Part shown: in pieces, positions 10,227 to 18,231 of the stretch
Position numbering within the stretch: position 1 is the stretch's first letter
How the letters are laid out: each line of letters opens with the position of its first letter
From: Noviherbaspirillum sedimenti
Lineage (GTDB): Bacteria > Pseudomonadota > Gammaproteobacteria > Burkholderiales > Burkholderiaceae_D
NCBI RefSeq assembly: GCF_003590835.1
Contig: NZ_QYUQ01000002.1
Location: forward strand, 4,278,001 to 4,342,000
Length of the DNA stretch: 64,000 nt
Reading direction: 5' to 3'
Notes under the pieces: generated by a model
Told to the model about the DNA's origin: nothing
The model's database searches: none
The model's input: the letters and a program-made list of their open reading frames with translations, nothing else
Translations under genes and position numbers: made by a program

Positions 10227-10893
10227 CGCTTTGGCTTCCTTGCAACTGTGCGCGGTATGAACCCAGCCGGGCATCGAACTCGGACAGCCATTGTGCGTCG
10301 ACAAAGGCCTTGAGGATGCGCCGCACCTCGAACATCGCTTCCTGGCCACTTGGCGCACCGATGGCCGGCTTCAGGCGCCGCACGAAGCCCAGTTCGACAA
10401 TCTTGTTGAGATGCGTATCGATCTGGTCGATCACCCTGGTCTCGTTGCTGCCCATCGGCAGAAATACCCGGATCAGCTCGACCACGTCGTCGCGCGACAG
10501 TATCAGTCTGGTATCGGCGCCGGTCGCGTCGAACTCGGCCAGCTTCTTGCGCAGCAGGGCCAGCAGCAGGCTGACCGGGAACGACAGCGGCCGCCGCGCC
10601 ACCAGACGCGGCAGCTTGGCCGTGGCATCGCCGTCGTCCGCGCCGTCGCCATGCCCGTTGCGTGCGCGCAGGAAAGCATATCCTTCGGCCTCGTCCAGCA
10701 CCAGTTCCAGCCCCAGCACGGCGAGATAGTCGCGCGCCCGGGCTTGCAGATTGAGCAGCGCATGCCACAGCGCGGCATCGCTCTCCTGATAAATCACGCC
10801 CTTGAGCAGTGGTACCACCACGGCCGACAGGTCGGGTGCGTTCATGTTCGGTGCGACCGCTTCGCTTGCGCTTGTCATCGGTTGTTCTTGCAT
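10219..10893 (-). CDS. jetB: Wadjet type I protein JetB (DUF4194)
   Basis: JetB is the MukE-like kite subunit that joins JetA to JetC. The 224-aa product has the DUF4194 winged-helix region: PLLKGVIYQESDAALWHALL at about residues 28-47, then RPLSFPVSLLLALLRKKL and LSRDDVVELIRVFLP. It starts three bases after the jetA stop codon. Its identity rests on the family features together with its place between jetA and jetC. Confidence 0.93.
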   Translation of the reverse strand: MQEQPMTSASEAVAPNMNAPDLSAVVVPLLKGVIYQESDAALWHALLNLQARARDYLAVLGLELVLDEAEGYAFLRARNGHGDGADDGDATAKLPRLVARRPLSFPVSLLLALLRKKLAEFDATGADTRLILSRDDVVELIRVFLPMGSNETRVIDQIDTHLNKIVELGFVRRLKPAIGAPSGQEAMFEVRRILKAFVDAQWLSEFDARLGSYRAQLQGSQSDE

Positions 10894-10896
10894 GCT

Positions 10897-12351
10897 TTAC
10901 CTTACGAAGATGACACGCGGCAGGCGTGCTTGTTTCATGCGTTCGCCATCGCCGCTGCCGTGGTCTTGCCAGACGATGACATCGGCAGCTTCTTCATCGA
11001 CCACCGCCTGGAATTCTTCTCCGGCCAGTTGCAGATAGGCGACCAGTTCCGCCAATCCTTGCGCCAGCGGCCGCGCCTCGCACAGTTCGCGCAGGCTGAT
11101 CTGGCTGCGCTGCTGCAGCGCCTGGCGGATGTGCCGCGACAACGCCGGCTTGTCGATCACGACCTGCGAAAACAGGGCGGCGCTATCGATATCGGCAGTG
11201 CCGGATTCCAGCGCCGCATCGGTAATCACAGGTCTGATTGGCGGCGTGTGCAGTGGGCGCTCCATCGGCAGCTCGATGTCGGCGGCGGTATCGGCGATGT
11301 GCATGAATGCACCGGCGGGTTGCGCTTCACGCAGGGCCAGTGCGTTGATTTCGATGCCGTGCAGGATATCCATGATGCGGCGGTTCTCCAGCCAGGCCTG
11401 ATCGTCCAGGAAGCGCCGCAATTGCTGCGACAGTTGCGCGACCGTGCGCTGGGTGTGCTCGCCCGCTTCCAGCCAGTCGTAGTGGATGCGACGGGTGCGC
11501 GCGTCGGGGTTCAGTTCGGCCACCGGCGGCAGCGTCAGCACCCGCTCCAGCAATGCCGTCAGTTCCTCCTGCCGGCGGCTCGACATCAGGAAATCCCAGA
11601 ACGCGCGAAAGCTGCGGCCCTGGTCCGAATCGGCAATCGCATCGCGCTCGCCCATGATCTGTTCCAGCAGCGCGCCCTTGCTGCCTTCCCACAGCGCGAT
11701 GCGCTCGCGCACGCGACGGTCCAGCCCGCGGAAATTGTGCTCCACTTCGCGGAAGTCGGTGAGCAGCTCGCGCGCCATGCCCATGAACTGCTGAAAACGA
11801 TCCTTCAACGCCGTGCCGTCCAGCAGCGGTATGTCGCCGGCGATCACCTGCGCCATTTCCGCATCGATCTCGTCGCGCCGTTTTTGCAGCTCCGCGATGC
11901 GGGTCTGGGGGTCAGTCTCGCTGCCTTCGCTCATTTGCTTGAGCAGCTCGAACAGCGTCAACAGGCGCGACTCGGTGCCGACGAACGCGCGCTCGGTCAG
12001 CGTGGCGAGCCAGGCGATCGCCTTTTCGGTGGCCGGCGTCAGGTCGAACTGCGGTTCATCCGAACTGGTGCGGTAAAACTTGCGCAGCCAGCCGCGTTCG
12101 TTGGCGGCCCAATCGTTGAGGTAGTCGAGCGCGGCCTTGGGGAAGGCGTCCGCGCCTAGCCGCTCGCGCAGCCCGAACAATTCGTCTTCAAGCAACTCAG
12201 CCAGATCCGCCTGCGCCATCATCCGTGTATTCGGCGCAATGAAGACGCGATGCAGAAAGCTTGCCGCCAATGGCGCGTGCTCGCTGCGCAGCAGCCGCCA
12301 GGCCGGGTGATTCTGGCGCAGCAGCTCGAGGGTGGTGTAGTCCAGGCTCAT
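10897..12351 (-). CDS. jetA: Wadjet type I protein JetA (DUF3375)
   Basis: JetA is the kleisin-like MukF counterpart. The 484-aa DUF3375 protein opens with LRQNHPAWRLLRSEHAPLAA (residues 10-29), which is characteristic of the family, and carries a C-terminal winged-helix segment ISLRELCEARPLAQGLAELV near residues 416-435. It is the first gene of the operon, so transcription should start in the 12352-12574 region. DUF3375 is the marker that separates type I Wadjet from types II and III. Confidence 0.95.
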   Translation of the reverse strand: MSLDYTTLELLRQNHPAWRLLRSEHAPLAASFLHRVFIAPNTRMMAQADLAELLEDELFGLRERLGADAFPKAALDYLNDWAANERGWLRKFYRTSSDEPQFDLTPATEKAIAWLATLTERAFVGTESRLLTLFELLKQMSEGSETDPQTRIAELQKRRDEIDAEMAQVIAGDIPLLDGTALKDRFQQFMGMARELLTDFREVEHNFRGLDRRVRERIALWEGSKGALLEQIMGERDAIADSDQGRSFRAFWDFLMSSRRQEELTALLERVLTLPPVAELNPDARTRRIHYDWLEAGEHTQRTVAQLSQQLRRFLDDQAWLENRRIMDILHGIEINALALREAQPAGAFMHIADTAADIELPMERPLHTPPIRPVITDAALESGTADIDSAALFSQVVIDKPALSRHIRQALQQRSQISLRELCEARPLAQGLAELVAYLQLAGEEFQAVVDEEAADVIVWQDHGSGDGERMKQARLPRVIFVR

Positions 12352-12574
12352 GTGATTTTTTTGGCAAGCCGTTCGGTCGCCGGAAAAGCGGAAGCGTCGC
12401 CCAGTTGAATTTCGCCAATACCAGGATTCATTGCGGACGATTAGTTCGAAGTGATAATTTTCGCTATTTTATCAGCCTGCCGTTCCTGCAAATTCCCCCT
12501 GGCGCCGGGTAAAATAGCGGGCCGCGCGTTATGAACCTTGCGGCCATTTCTCCGCACCTATTTTACCGTTTTGC
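12352..12574. promoter_or_regulatory. Divergent intergenic region between jetA and the J-domain gene
   Basis: These 223 bases separate two divergent genes and must hold both promoters. The stretch around 12445-12475 is AT-rich (ATAATTTTCGCTATTTTATC), as is the part near 12510 (GGTAAAATAGC). Neither promoter has a near-consensus pair of hexamers, and no clear palindrome is present. Shared control of jetABCD and the J-domain gene is possible but not shown. Confidence 0.4.
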
Positions 12575-13702
12575 ATGACAATGCCAAAATCACAGTTAAC
12601 TGCGGTACGGATCGCCGCGAGCGATAGCCCGCTGTCCAAAGGACAAAAGACCTTCAATCGCCAGATACAGCAAATCGAGAAGCTGCGCAGCCGGTTGACG
12701 GCATGGGACGCGGCGACGATTTCCTATCAGAAAAAATATACGCAGGATCTCCTTCCTTTGTTCTCGATCGCGACAGAACTGCAAATCAAGCTGGTGCATA
12801 GCCTTGATCGCGCCGCAGCGCAAAAAGGCTTGACGCGCACCGAACGGCGCACATTGGGCGAATTGATCGCCGGTCTGGCAGGGCCACTGCTGGGCGAGCG
12901 CGACGATGCCGAATTGAAAGCGATCTACAACAGGCATAGCCGATCCGATTACGATAGCGAGGAAGCGGCCCAGATGCAGGGCATGAAGGATTTGTTCGAA
13001 GATGTGTTCGGCTTTGACCTGGGCGACGATGCAAAGCTTGATTCGCCGGATGAATTCATGCAGCGGGCGCAGGCGCAATTCGCGCAAATGCAGGCGGATT
13101 GCCAAGCCGAGCAGCAGGCGCAGGAAGAGCGGCGCGCCAGGCGCAAGAAATCGGCCAAACAGCTGGAAAAGGAAGAACGGGCCGAAGCCGATGCCAGGCA
13201 GATCAATCAATCGATCCGCGAAATCTATCGCAAGCTGGCCAGCGCCTTGCACCCGGACCGTGAACCCGATCCGCAAGAACGCGTACGCAAAACTGCGCTG
13301 ATGCAACGCATCAACCACGCTTATGACAAGCAGAATCTGCTGCAGCTACTGGAACTGCAGCTCGAACTGGAACATATCGACCGCACCGCCATCGGCCGCA
13401 TCGATGAAGAGCGTCTGCGTCACTATAATGCGGTTCTCAAGAGGCAGATCGCCGAACTCGAGCATGAAACGATGCGCATCGAATCCGACTTTTGCGCCCA
13501 GTTCGGCATCTCGCCATTTGTTATGGTGAAACCGGAAACTGTCATGCACGAGCTGGCGGGCGAGATCGCGCGCACGCGCCAGGATAATCGCGATATGGAG
13601 CAGGATCTGCTTGCGCTGGAAGACGCGAAGGGCGTCAAGGCCTGGTTGAAGCAGCTTCGGCGCCGTCCGGCGGACGATGATTTCGATGGATGTCCGTTCT
13701 GA
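12575..13702 (+). CDS. J-domain (DnaJ-like) protein next to Wadjet
   Basis: The 375-aa protein has a DnaJ-type J domain near residues 208-255, with helix II IREIYRKLASALHPDRE including the essential HPD (about residues 224-226). Flanking regions are helical and rich in Glu, Lys, Arg and Gln (about 165-210 and 265-310), likely coiled coil. There is no Gly/Phe region or zinc finger, so it is not canonical DnaJ. A cytoplasmic co-chaperone role with DnaK is inferred from the J domain. Its client is unknown; the divergent jetA operon makes a link to Wadjet worth testing. No strong ribosome site precedes the ATG at 12575, and 12581 is an alternative. Confidence 0.8.
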   Translation: MTMPKSQLTAVRIAASDSPLSKGQKTFNRQIQQIEKLRSRLTAWDAATISYQKKYTQDLLPLFSIATELQIKLVHSLDRAAAQKGLTRTERRTLGELIAGLAGPLLGERDDAELKAIYNRHSRSDYDSEEAAQMQGMKDLFEDVFGFDLGDDAKLDSPDEFMQRAQAQFAQMQADCQAEQQAQEERRARRKKSAKQLEKEERAEADARQINQSIREIYRKLASALHPDREPDPQERVRKTALMQRINHAYDKQNLLQLLELQLELEHIDRTAIGRIDEERLRHYNAVLKRQIAELEHETMRIESDFCAQFGISPFVMVKPETVMHELAGEIARTRQDNRDMEQDLLALEDAKGVKAWLKQLRRRPADDDFDGCPF

Positions 13703-13722
13703 GCCAGCTGCGCAGGGGCCCC

Positions 13723-13830
13723 TTATTTTCTGCCGGATGCCGCACGCCGCGTCAGATAGGCCTGGATGCGCGCCTCGGTTTCTTTCGTGTTGCGGTAGAC
13801 GCCGCGCTGCCCGCTACGTCTGTCAACGTG
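13723..13830 (-). pseudogene. C-terminal remnant of an unidentified protein
   Basis: Read on the minus strand, a frame with no usable start codon runs for 35 codons to a TAA at 13723-13725. It gives a basic, helix-like tail (GQRGVYRNTKETEARIQAYL). An in-frame TGA at 13831-13833 blocks extension. Composition and codon use look like the end of a gene whose 5' part was deleted, which fits a rearranged island edge. The parent family is not recognised. Confidence 0.35.
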
Positions 13831-13901
13831 TCAACGTGTTATTAAAATCGACTGTTGGCCGTACACTGACCTATAAGGCACTTATCGCAAAGTGAGATGA
13901 T

Positions 13902-14267
13902 ATGAATGAAAAACCTGTGAAAGTCGATATTGACTTTCACGAGGCGTTGCGGCGAATAGCAAAGACGCCTAAAGGCGTTATCGTTCCAAAGGACACGATC
14001 ACTAAAAAGGAAAACAGCAAGGAGGCGGAAAAGAAAAAACCGCACCCTCCAAGAAGAAAGGTGCGATTTAGGTCAATTAGAACAAGCTTAACTGACCTGG
14101 ATGAGAGCGCCAATGCTGGCATACGTTTTCTTGTTTGCCGAAGCGAACGCGAGTGTATTGCCGAACATGGACGCTTTTTGTTGCAGAGTATGAGTGTCTC
14201 ATACGTCCTCCAAAAAGCATTGGAGGGCGTTTTATCTTGCCTGCAGCCGATCTTTAGATTAAACTAA
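13902..14267 (+). CDS. Hypothetical lysine-rich protein
   Basis: The possible 121-aa product begins MNEKPVKVDIDFHEALRRIA. A Lys/Pro-rich segment follows at residues 38-55. A weak GAGATGAT sits before the ATG. The last third of the ORF runs through two adjacent hairpins and a T run at 14188-14233, so the natural gene may be shorter or the region may encode RNA. No domain is recognised. Base composition is clearly more AT-rich than the neighbouring housekeeping genes, in keeping with transfer. Confidence 0.4.
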   Translation: MNEKPVKVDIDFHEALRRIAKTPKGVIVPKDTITKKENSKEAEKKKPHPPRRKVRFRSIRTSLTDLDESANAGIRFLVCRSERECIAEHGRFLLQSMSVSYVLQKALEGVLSCLQPIFRLN

Positions 14268-14361
14268 AGGTTGTCTATCGAGGACGAACGGCTGTAGGTG
14301 GCAGGGTATGCCCTCACCACCGTGCCAAGGTAGTTGAAATTAGCCTATTATCAGTAGGCGG
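14188..14361 (+). other. Hairpin-dense stretch, possible structured RNA or terminator array
   Basis: Five stem-loops occur in 174 bases: GTATGAG/CTCATAC (14188-14204), CGTCCTCCAA/TTGGAGGGCG followed by TTTTA (14204-14233), CTTTAG/CTAAAG (14252-14269), GGTGG-AGGG/CCCT-CCACC with loop TATG (14297-14321) and GCCTA/TAGGC before a GGATTTTT run (14345-14367). The second and last resemble intrinsic terminators. The first two lie inside the end of the hypothetical ORF at 13902-14267. Confidence 0.45.
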
Positions 14362-14466
14362 ATTTTTAGATACGCTCGCAGCACGTAATGCAACATGTTT
14401 CAACTCCGATCTGCTAAGTCAACCAGCTTAACCTCTGGGCCTCCACGGCTGCTACGATTGGAAAAT

Positions 14467-14492
14467 GAAAGCCACGTTCCCGCGTGGCTTTC
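14467..14492 (-). terminator. Intrinsic terminator of the 14499-15353 gene
   Basis: A 10-bp perfect stem GAAAGCCACG/CGTGGCTTTC surrounds a six-base loop. It begins 7 bases after the stop codon of the minus-strand gene. The T run on that strand is short and partly within the stem arm, so efficiency is uncertain. Confidence 0.7.
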
Positions 14493-14498
14493 ACCATT

Positions 14499-15353
14499 CT
14501 ATACCTTGATTTCTACTGTGAATTCAACGGGCTCATTATCCTCGTCATAAACTTGGCTGACATTCATTGCAAAAGTTCTGAGCCAACGCAGTCGCTTTTC
14601 CGCTGGCCATTTTTCCCCGCGAACCGGTATCTTTTGCAATAAAGCCAGCAGCAACGGATCGAGATCCAATCCAACATTACCGACTTCATTTCCGTTGCCA
14701 CCACTTCTATTCTTTTCCGGATTGGCTGCCGGCGGAATATCTTTACCGCCTACCGGCGGAGGTGGAGGAGCATCCTCAACATCAACCGCTGTAACCGTAT
14801 TTCCATCTACTGAAACAATGCCGGTAACACGGAGATACTCGATGAGCAATGCGAGTTGGTCTTTATATTCCGGTGCCGCTCCAGCCTCTTCCGATAAGAA
14901 CGCGATGGCCTCATCAACTGTAAGTGGCCGAAATGCCAGTTTGGGCAGAAGCGCAGTACAAAACCATGTTTTGCGGATTACTGGTGCTAGTTTGAGGGCA
15001 GCCTTGTCGCCATCCCACTTGTATCGCTCTGCATAAGAAAAAGCTTCTTCACTCGGTACGTTCTGTAACTTTACGCGCGCCAGTAAACCAGATTCAAGAA
15101 AAAACGGGTTGCAGACTGAAATGGTGCCGGAATGAAGGCCGGCGATTCTCGATACATCGTCATTGGAAACAGGCTTTCTTTCAGAACCGCTGGCAGCAGT
15201 AGTAGCGCGCAGAATGCCTAGCTGCTTCTGGACAGTGGCGCGATCAGTCGGTAACGCCTTATTCAGTTTTGGACGGACTGTTCGCACGATACGCTTCACG
15301 CGGCTCTCAGCCTCACTAGCAGCGTCAAACTCTCGCTCTTGATGTCCCGACAT
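14499..15353 (-). CDS. Hypothetical protein with a winged-helix-like N-terminal region
   Basis: The 284-aa product is not matched to a family by eye. The first 35 residues are acidic/basic and helical. Residues about 62-95 (NDDVSRIAGLHSGTISVCNP) read like a helix-turn-helix followed by a wing. A proline run (PPPPPVGG) near residue 200 and a Gly/Asn-rich linker separate a C-terminal domain of about 70 residues. The ATG at 15353 is chosen over an upstream TTG because GGGAGG lies five bases before it. A ten-base palindrome TCGTATACGA (15387-15396) sits just upstream and may be an operator. Confidence 0.7.
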   Translation of the reverse strand: MSGHQEREFDAASEAESRVKRIVRTVRPKLNKALPTDRATVQKQLGILRATTAASGSERKPVSNDDVSRIAGLHSGTISVCNPFFLESGLLARVKLQNVPSEEAFSYAERYKWDGDKAALKLAPVIRKTWFCTALLPKLAFRPLTVDEAIAFLSEEAGAAPEYKDQLALLIEYLRVTGIVSVDGNTVTAVDVEDAPPPPPVGGKDIPPAANPEKNRSGGNGNEVGNVGLDLDPLLLALLQKIPVRGEKWPAEKRLRWLRTFAMNVSQVYDEDNEPVEFTVEIKV

Positions 15354-15396
15354 ACTTGCCTCCCGTCTTCCAATTGCCAAAGTGTATCGTATACGA

Positions 15397-15957
15397 AAAG
15401 CAAAAGAAAAGCGGGAAATGCATTGTCACTCAACTTTGTTAAGTGCTAAACACTAAGCAACTGATTTTAAAGTATTTATCATTTGCGAAACTGAGAAGAA
15501 AGTTGTGATGCTCCGCTAATCGATTAAAGATATTATATTTTATTCAATGAATTTGGCGTGAATCACGTCTGGAATCGTTTCGTCGAAACGGGGATTACTT
15601 CATACTTGTGAACTTGGTTCTGACGCCGGCTCAAATTTGTCCAGTAAAGTATGTAATTGTCAAAATTTTACCTTCCAAGTCTGCTCGAATTGCGGCACTT
15701 TGCCTGATTCGAGGCCGAAAGGTATCGCAGACCTTGGAATAAGGGAATAATGGTTCACATCTCAGGTGAGAGCGCTAGCGGCACGATTGCACGCTTTTCT
15801 GCCCATGTGCTGGCGCGGTTAGTGCTCCTGATGCGAAATTATCATTATTGTAAATAATAGGCCCAATATCCTCATCCGTTATCAATTGCGAATCCACAGC
15901 GCAAGCCCTCCTTGCGAACTATGAGGAATTGTCTAATAGATGTCCCTGGCGAACGTA
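15397..15957. other. Gene-free AT-rich stretch with short inverted repeats
   Basis: No convincing reading frame of useful length is present on either strand. The part at 15420-15560 is strongly AT-rich. A 15-base palindrome with a single-base centre, CGTTTCG/CGAAACG, lies at 15576-15590. One copy of the direct repeat shared with 18583-18608 lies at 15830-15855. The stretch may carry promoters or be decayed DNA left from earlier insertions. Confidence 0.5.
15830..15855 (+). repeat. Imperfect 26-bp direct repeat, left copy
   Basis: The sequence matches bases 18583-18608 with only two differences; the shared core is TTATTGTAAAT preceded by AATTATC. Similarity extends weakly upstream (GCTGGCG in both). 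The two copies bracket the RelB/ParE pair, the 383-aa gene and hepT/mntA. Confidence 0.65.
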
Positions 15958-16251
15958 TCAAGTATCCGGCATGTCATCGGGCCAGAATTGCGCGCTATGC
16001 AGCACACGCAGAATGTGCACAACATTGCCGGAAATGCGATATGCGACGATGTAGGACGTTCGACTGATGACCAGTTCTCGCGTACCTTCAACGCGGCCGG
16101 TGCGGCCGCCCTCGGGAAACTGGGCAAGTAATTTGACCTGCTCACTAATGCGATTATCCACGGCGATGGCGGCATGTGGATTGTCTTGCTCGATGTAATC
16201 GAAAATCTTGTCCCGGTCGTCAAGCGCACATTGCGACCACTCAAGCTTCAC
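15958..16251 (-). CDS. RelE/ParE family toxin, second pair
   Basis: The 97-aa protein has the ParE/RelE hallmarks: KLEWSQCALDDRDKIFDYI at the start, the AQFPEGGRTGRVEGTREL central segment and RTSYIVAYRI then VVHILRVLHSAQFWP at the end. This is a different subfamily from the toxin at 4931-5221. Its ATG overlaps the antitoxin stop codon by four bases. The molecular target cannot be decided from the sequence. Confidence 0.9.
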   Translation of the reverse strand: MKLEWSQCALDDRDKIFDYIEQDNPHAAIAVDNRISEQVKLLAQFPEGGRTGRVEGTRELVISRTSYIVAYRISGNVVHILRVLHSAQFWPDDMPDT

Positions 16252-16556
16252 ACTTCGCCTTTGGCAGCTTTCCGTAGTGCCGCAGCCCGACGCTTGGCGA
16301 AGTGCGCCTCGACCTGATCGTGCGGAATGGCCGGACGTGGATCATCCAGCGCTTCTTGCACCTTTGCTCGAAACCAAGTGTCATATACTGCAGGGTCGGT
16401 TGCGAATCCAAACGGCAGCGCCCCCTCGTTGGCAACGCGGGTCAGCAGGATGCGGACCGCATCCGAGACGGTCAAGCCCATATTCTCCAGCACCGCTGTG
16501 GCGCGGTCTTTCACGGCGGGGTCAATGCGTGCCTGCACCAGTGCATTGGCGGTCAT
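16248..16556 (-). CDS. RelB/DinJ family antitoxin
   Basis: The 102-aa product begins MTANALVQARIDPAVKDRA, then AVLENMGLTVSDAVRILLTR: the RelB/DinJ ribbon-helix-helix domain. The C-terminal half (about residues 48-102) is charged and helical and would neutralise the toxin. A good ribosome site AAGGAG lies before the ATG. A perfect 22-bp palindrome between the promoter elements upstream indicates autoregulation. Confidence 0.92.
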   Translation of the reverse strand: MTANALVQARIDPAVKDRATAVLENMGLTVSDAVRILLTRVANEGALPFGFATDPAVYDTWFRAKVQEALDDPRPAIPHDQVEAHFAKRRAAALRKAAKGEV

Positions 16557-16586
16557 GGGAATTCTCCTTGCGGATGGTTATTTTAC

Positions 16587-16614
16587 ATTGTAATTCAATT
16601 GAATTACAAGTCAA
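16587..16614 (-). promoter_or_regulatory. Promoter and palindromic operator of the RelB/ParE operon
   Basis: On the minus strand TTGACT (16609-16614) and TACAAT (16587-16592) are separated by 16 bases, a good sigma-70 promoter. The perfect 22-bp palindrome at 16588-16609 (TTGTAATTCAA/TTGAATTACAA) fills the spacer. Antitoxin bound there would block polymerase directly. Confidence 0.85.
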
Positions 16615-16729
16615 GTGCTCGCAGAATGATCGATACGTTCGGTCAAAACGATCAGACGAACAATTTCAGCGCACAATTGTCCGCAATCGACACACGGCGA
16701 TACCCGCAACGGGTTTGACCGGGTTGCTT

Positions 16730-17881
16730 CTATTTTTGCCACAACCCGGCCTCGACCAGCCGGCGCACCAGCGCCCCGCGTTTGGCATGACGCACCATGA
16801 AGCGGCGCAATGCACGATCAAATTCTTCCTTGCCGGACACGAGCGCATAGGCATCCGCGAGATCGACAATCGCGCGTTTCGCTTCGTCATAGGCCGCCGC
16901 GGTGCCGCGTTCCGCATGGGGATGAATTGCATTCCAGCAGCGGTCGAAATCGACGGTCAGCGTCTTGAGATAAGCCTCGCGTTGCTTGCGCCGATCTGCT
17001 TCCTGTCGCGCCCGTTCTTTTGCCGCTTGTCCCTTGCGAAGCTTTTTCGCTTCCTCGGCGAGGGTCCGCAATTCGGTTACTTTGCGTGGCTTTGCCGGCG
17101 GCGCCACGTCGTCCCCGTTTTCCTTTCGCCAGGCGAGAAATTCTGACTTGACCCGGCGTTCCGCCTGGTGCGATGCGCCTTGCAATAGCAGATTGAAAAC
17201 GATGCGCATCTCATTTCTGGATAGACCTGCCACCCACGCTTCAGCACTGTCGTCATCGTGCCATTCTTCGGCCTCTTGGCTGCCCGCTGCTGCAGCGCTT
17301 AGCAGGTCGGGATCGATTTCCAGAAATTCAACCAGCGCTTGCTGCGCAGCAGAAAGTTGAGACATTCCCGCTGGCACTTCCGGCTCGACTGCATTGTCGT
17401 CAACTTCGTCAGCGACAACACCGGCCAGCCAACCGAGATAAAGCGGGCGAAAATCGCCGCGCAACAACTCATCGCGCAGTGGCGCGAGACGTCCCATCCA
17501 GCTGCGGCCGTCTTCCATGCCGAAACGATCGTAGCTCTCGCTTTCGTCGAGCGACCAGTCGATAATCCAATGCGTGCCTACGTCAGCTACAGTCAGCGCA
17601 CAGTCCGTCGTGTATCGTTTTAACTCGGATTCTGTGAATACGTCGTGCGGCACCCGCAGCGCCAATTTGCAACGGCACCAGTTGGCCGTATACACGAAGG
17701 CATCAAAATAGCGCTGCATCCAGTCAGCAGGGTTCCCCTTCAAACTGCCCCAGTGGTATTCGTTGACGAAACTCGTCGCCGTAATCGTTGCCCGCGAAGA
17801 GCGCGAGCGCAGTTCGGCCATGTCGTCGCGGCTCAGTGGCCGCTCGATGGCAGCGAATTCGTAGTATTGGTACTCGCTCAC
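16730..17881 (-). CDS. Conserved-looking protein of unknown function coupled to hepT
   Basis: The 383-aa product starts MSEYQYYEFAAIERPLSRDD. The N-terminal region (about residues 1-175) is rich in Trp, Tyr and Phe and looks like a folded alpha/beta domain. Residues about 180-240 are acidic. A basic coiled-coil-like helix occupies about 265-310 (EEAKKLRKGQAAKERARQEA), and a C-terminal helical domain ends HAKRGALVRRLVEAGLWQK. No enzymatic motif is recognised. Its ATG overlaps the hepT TGA by four bases, so it belongs to the mntA-hepT operon. A link to toxin control is inferred from this coupling only. Confidence 0.8.
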   Translation of the reverse strand: MSEYQYYEFAAIERPLSRDDMAELRSRSSRATITATSFVNEYHWGSLKGNPADWMQRYFDAFVYTANWCRCKLALRVPHDVFTESELKRYTTDCALTVADVGTHWIIDWSLDESESYDRFGMEDGRSWMGRLAPLRDELLRGDFRPLYLGWLAGVVADEVDDNAVEPEVPAGMSQLSAAQQALVEFLEIDPDLLSAAAAGSQEAEEWHDDDSAEAWVAGLSRNEMRIVFNLLLQGASHQAERRVKSEFLAWRKENGDDVAPPAKPRKVTELRTLAEEAKKLRKGQAAKERARQEADRRKQREAYLKTLTVDFDRCWNAIHPHAERGTAAAYDEAKRAIVDLADAYALVSGKEEFDRALRRFMVRHAKRGALVRRLVEAGLWQK

Positions 17882-18231
17882 TGATGCGGTTCTTTAATAT
17901 TTCGCAGCCCGAGCAGCAATACGGGGATGTCGTCCCGAATAATGCTCCACAAGGTGTCGTTATCGATGCCAAGATATCCGTGGATCAGCCGGTTGCGCGT
18001 GGCGATAATGAGCCGCCATGGAATCTGCGGGTTGGCTGCACGTACAGCATCCGGAATATGAGTTGCCGCCTCGCCTGTCAGTTCGAGATTACGCACAGTG
18101 GCATCATAATTCAGGCTGCTGGCAACGAAACTTGCCTGGTCGAACCCGTCCGTATAAGCGACTACTTTCTCGGCGAACTCAATCATGTCGTCGAGATAAA
18201 ACCGCCATTCTCGCTGGCCGGACTCAGACAT
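17878..18231 (-). CDS. hepT: HepT-like HEPN ribonuclease toxin
   Basis: The 117-aa protein carries the HEPN catalytic motif RNRLIHGY at residues 79-86 (R79, H84, Y86). Y86 corresponds to the tyrosine that the partner adenylyltransferase modifies in characterised pairs. HepT toxins are RNases silenced by AMPylation by MntA. The start at 18231 (MSESGQREW) overlaps the mntA end by eight bases. The upstream ATG at 18249 is less likely. Confidence 0.92.
   Translation of the reverse strand: MSESGQREWRFYLDDMIEFAEKVVAYTDGFDQASFVASSLNYDATVRNLELTGEAATHIPDAVRAANPQIPWRLIIATRNRLIHGYLGIDNDTLWSIIRDDIPVLLLGLRNIKEPHQ

Noticed and set aside
12575..13702. Canonical chaperone DnaJ
   Set aside because: The J domain is internal, and there is no Gly/Phe region, zinc finger or C-terminal client domain. 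It is a distinct J-domain protein.
14499..15353. Named family for the 284-aa island protein
   Set aside because: A winged-helix-like segment is visible but no motif supports a specific family, so it is left as hypothetical.
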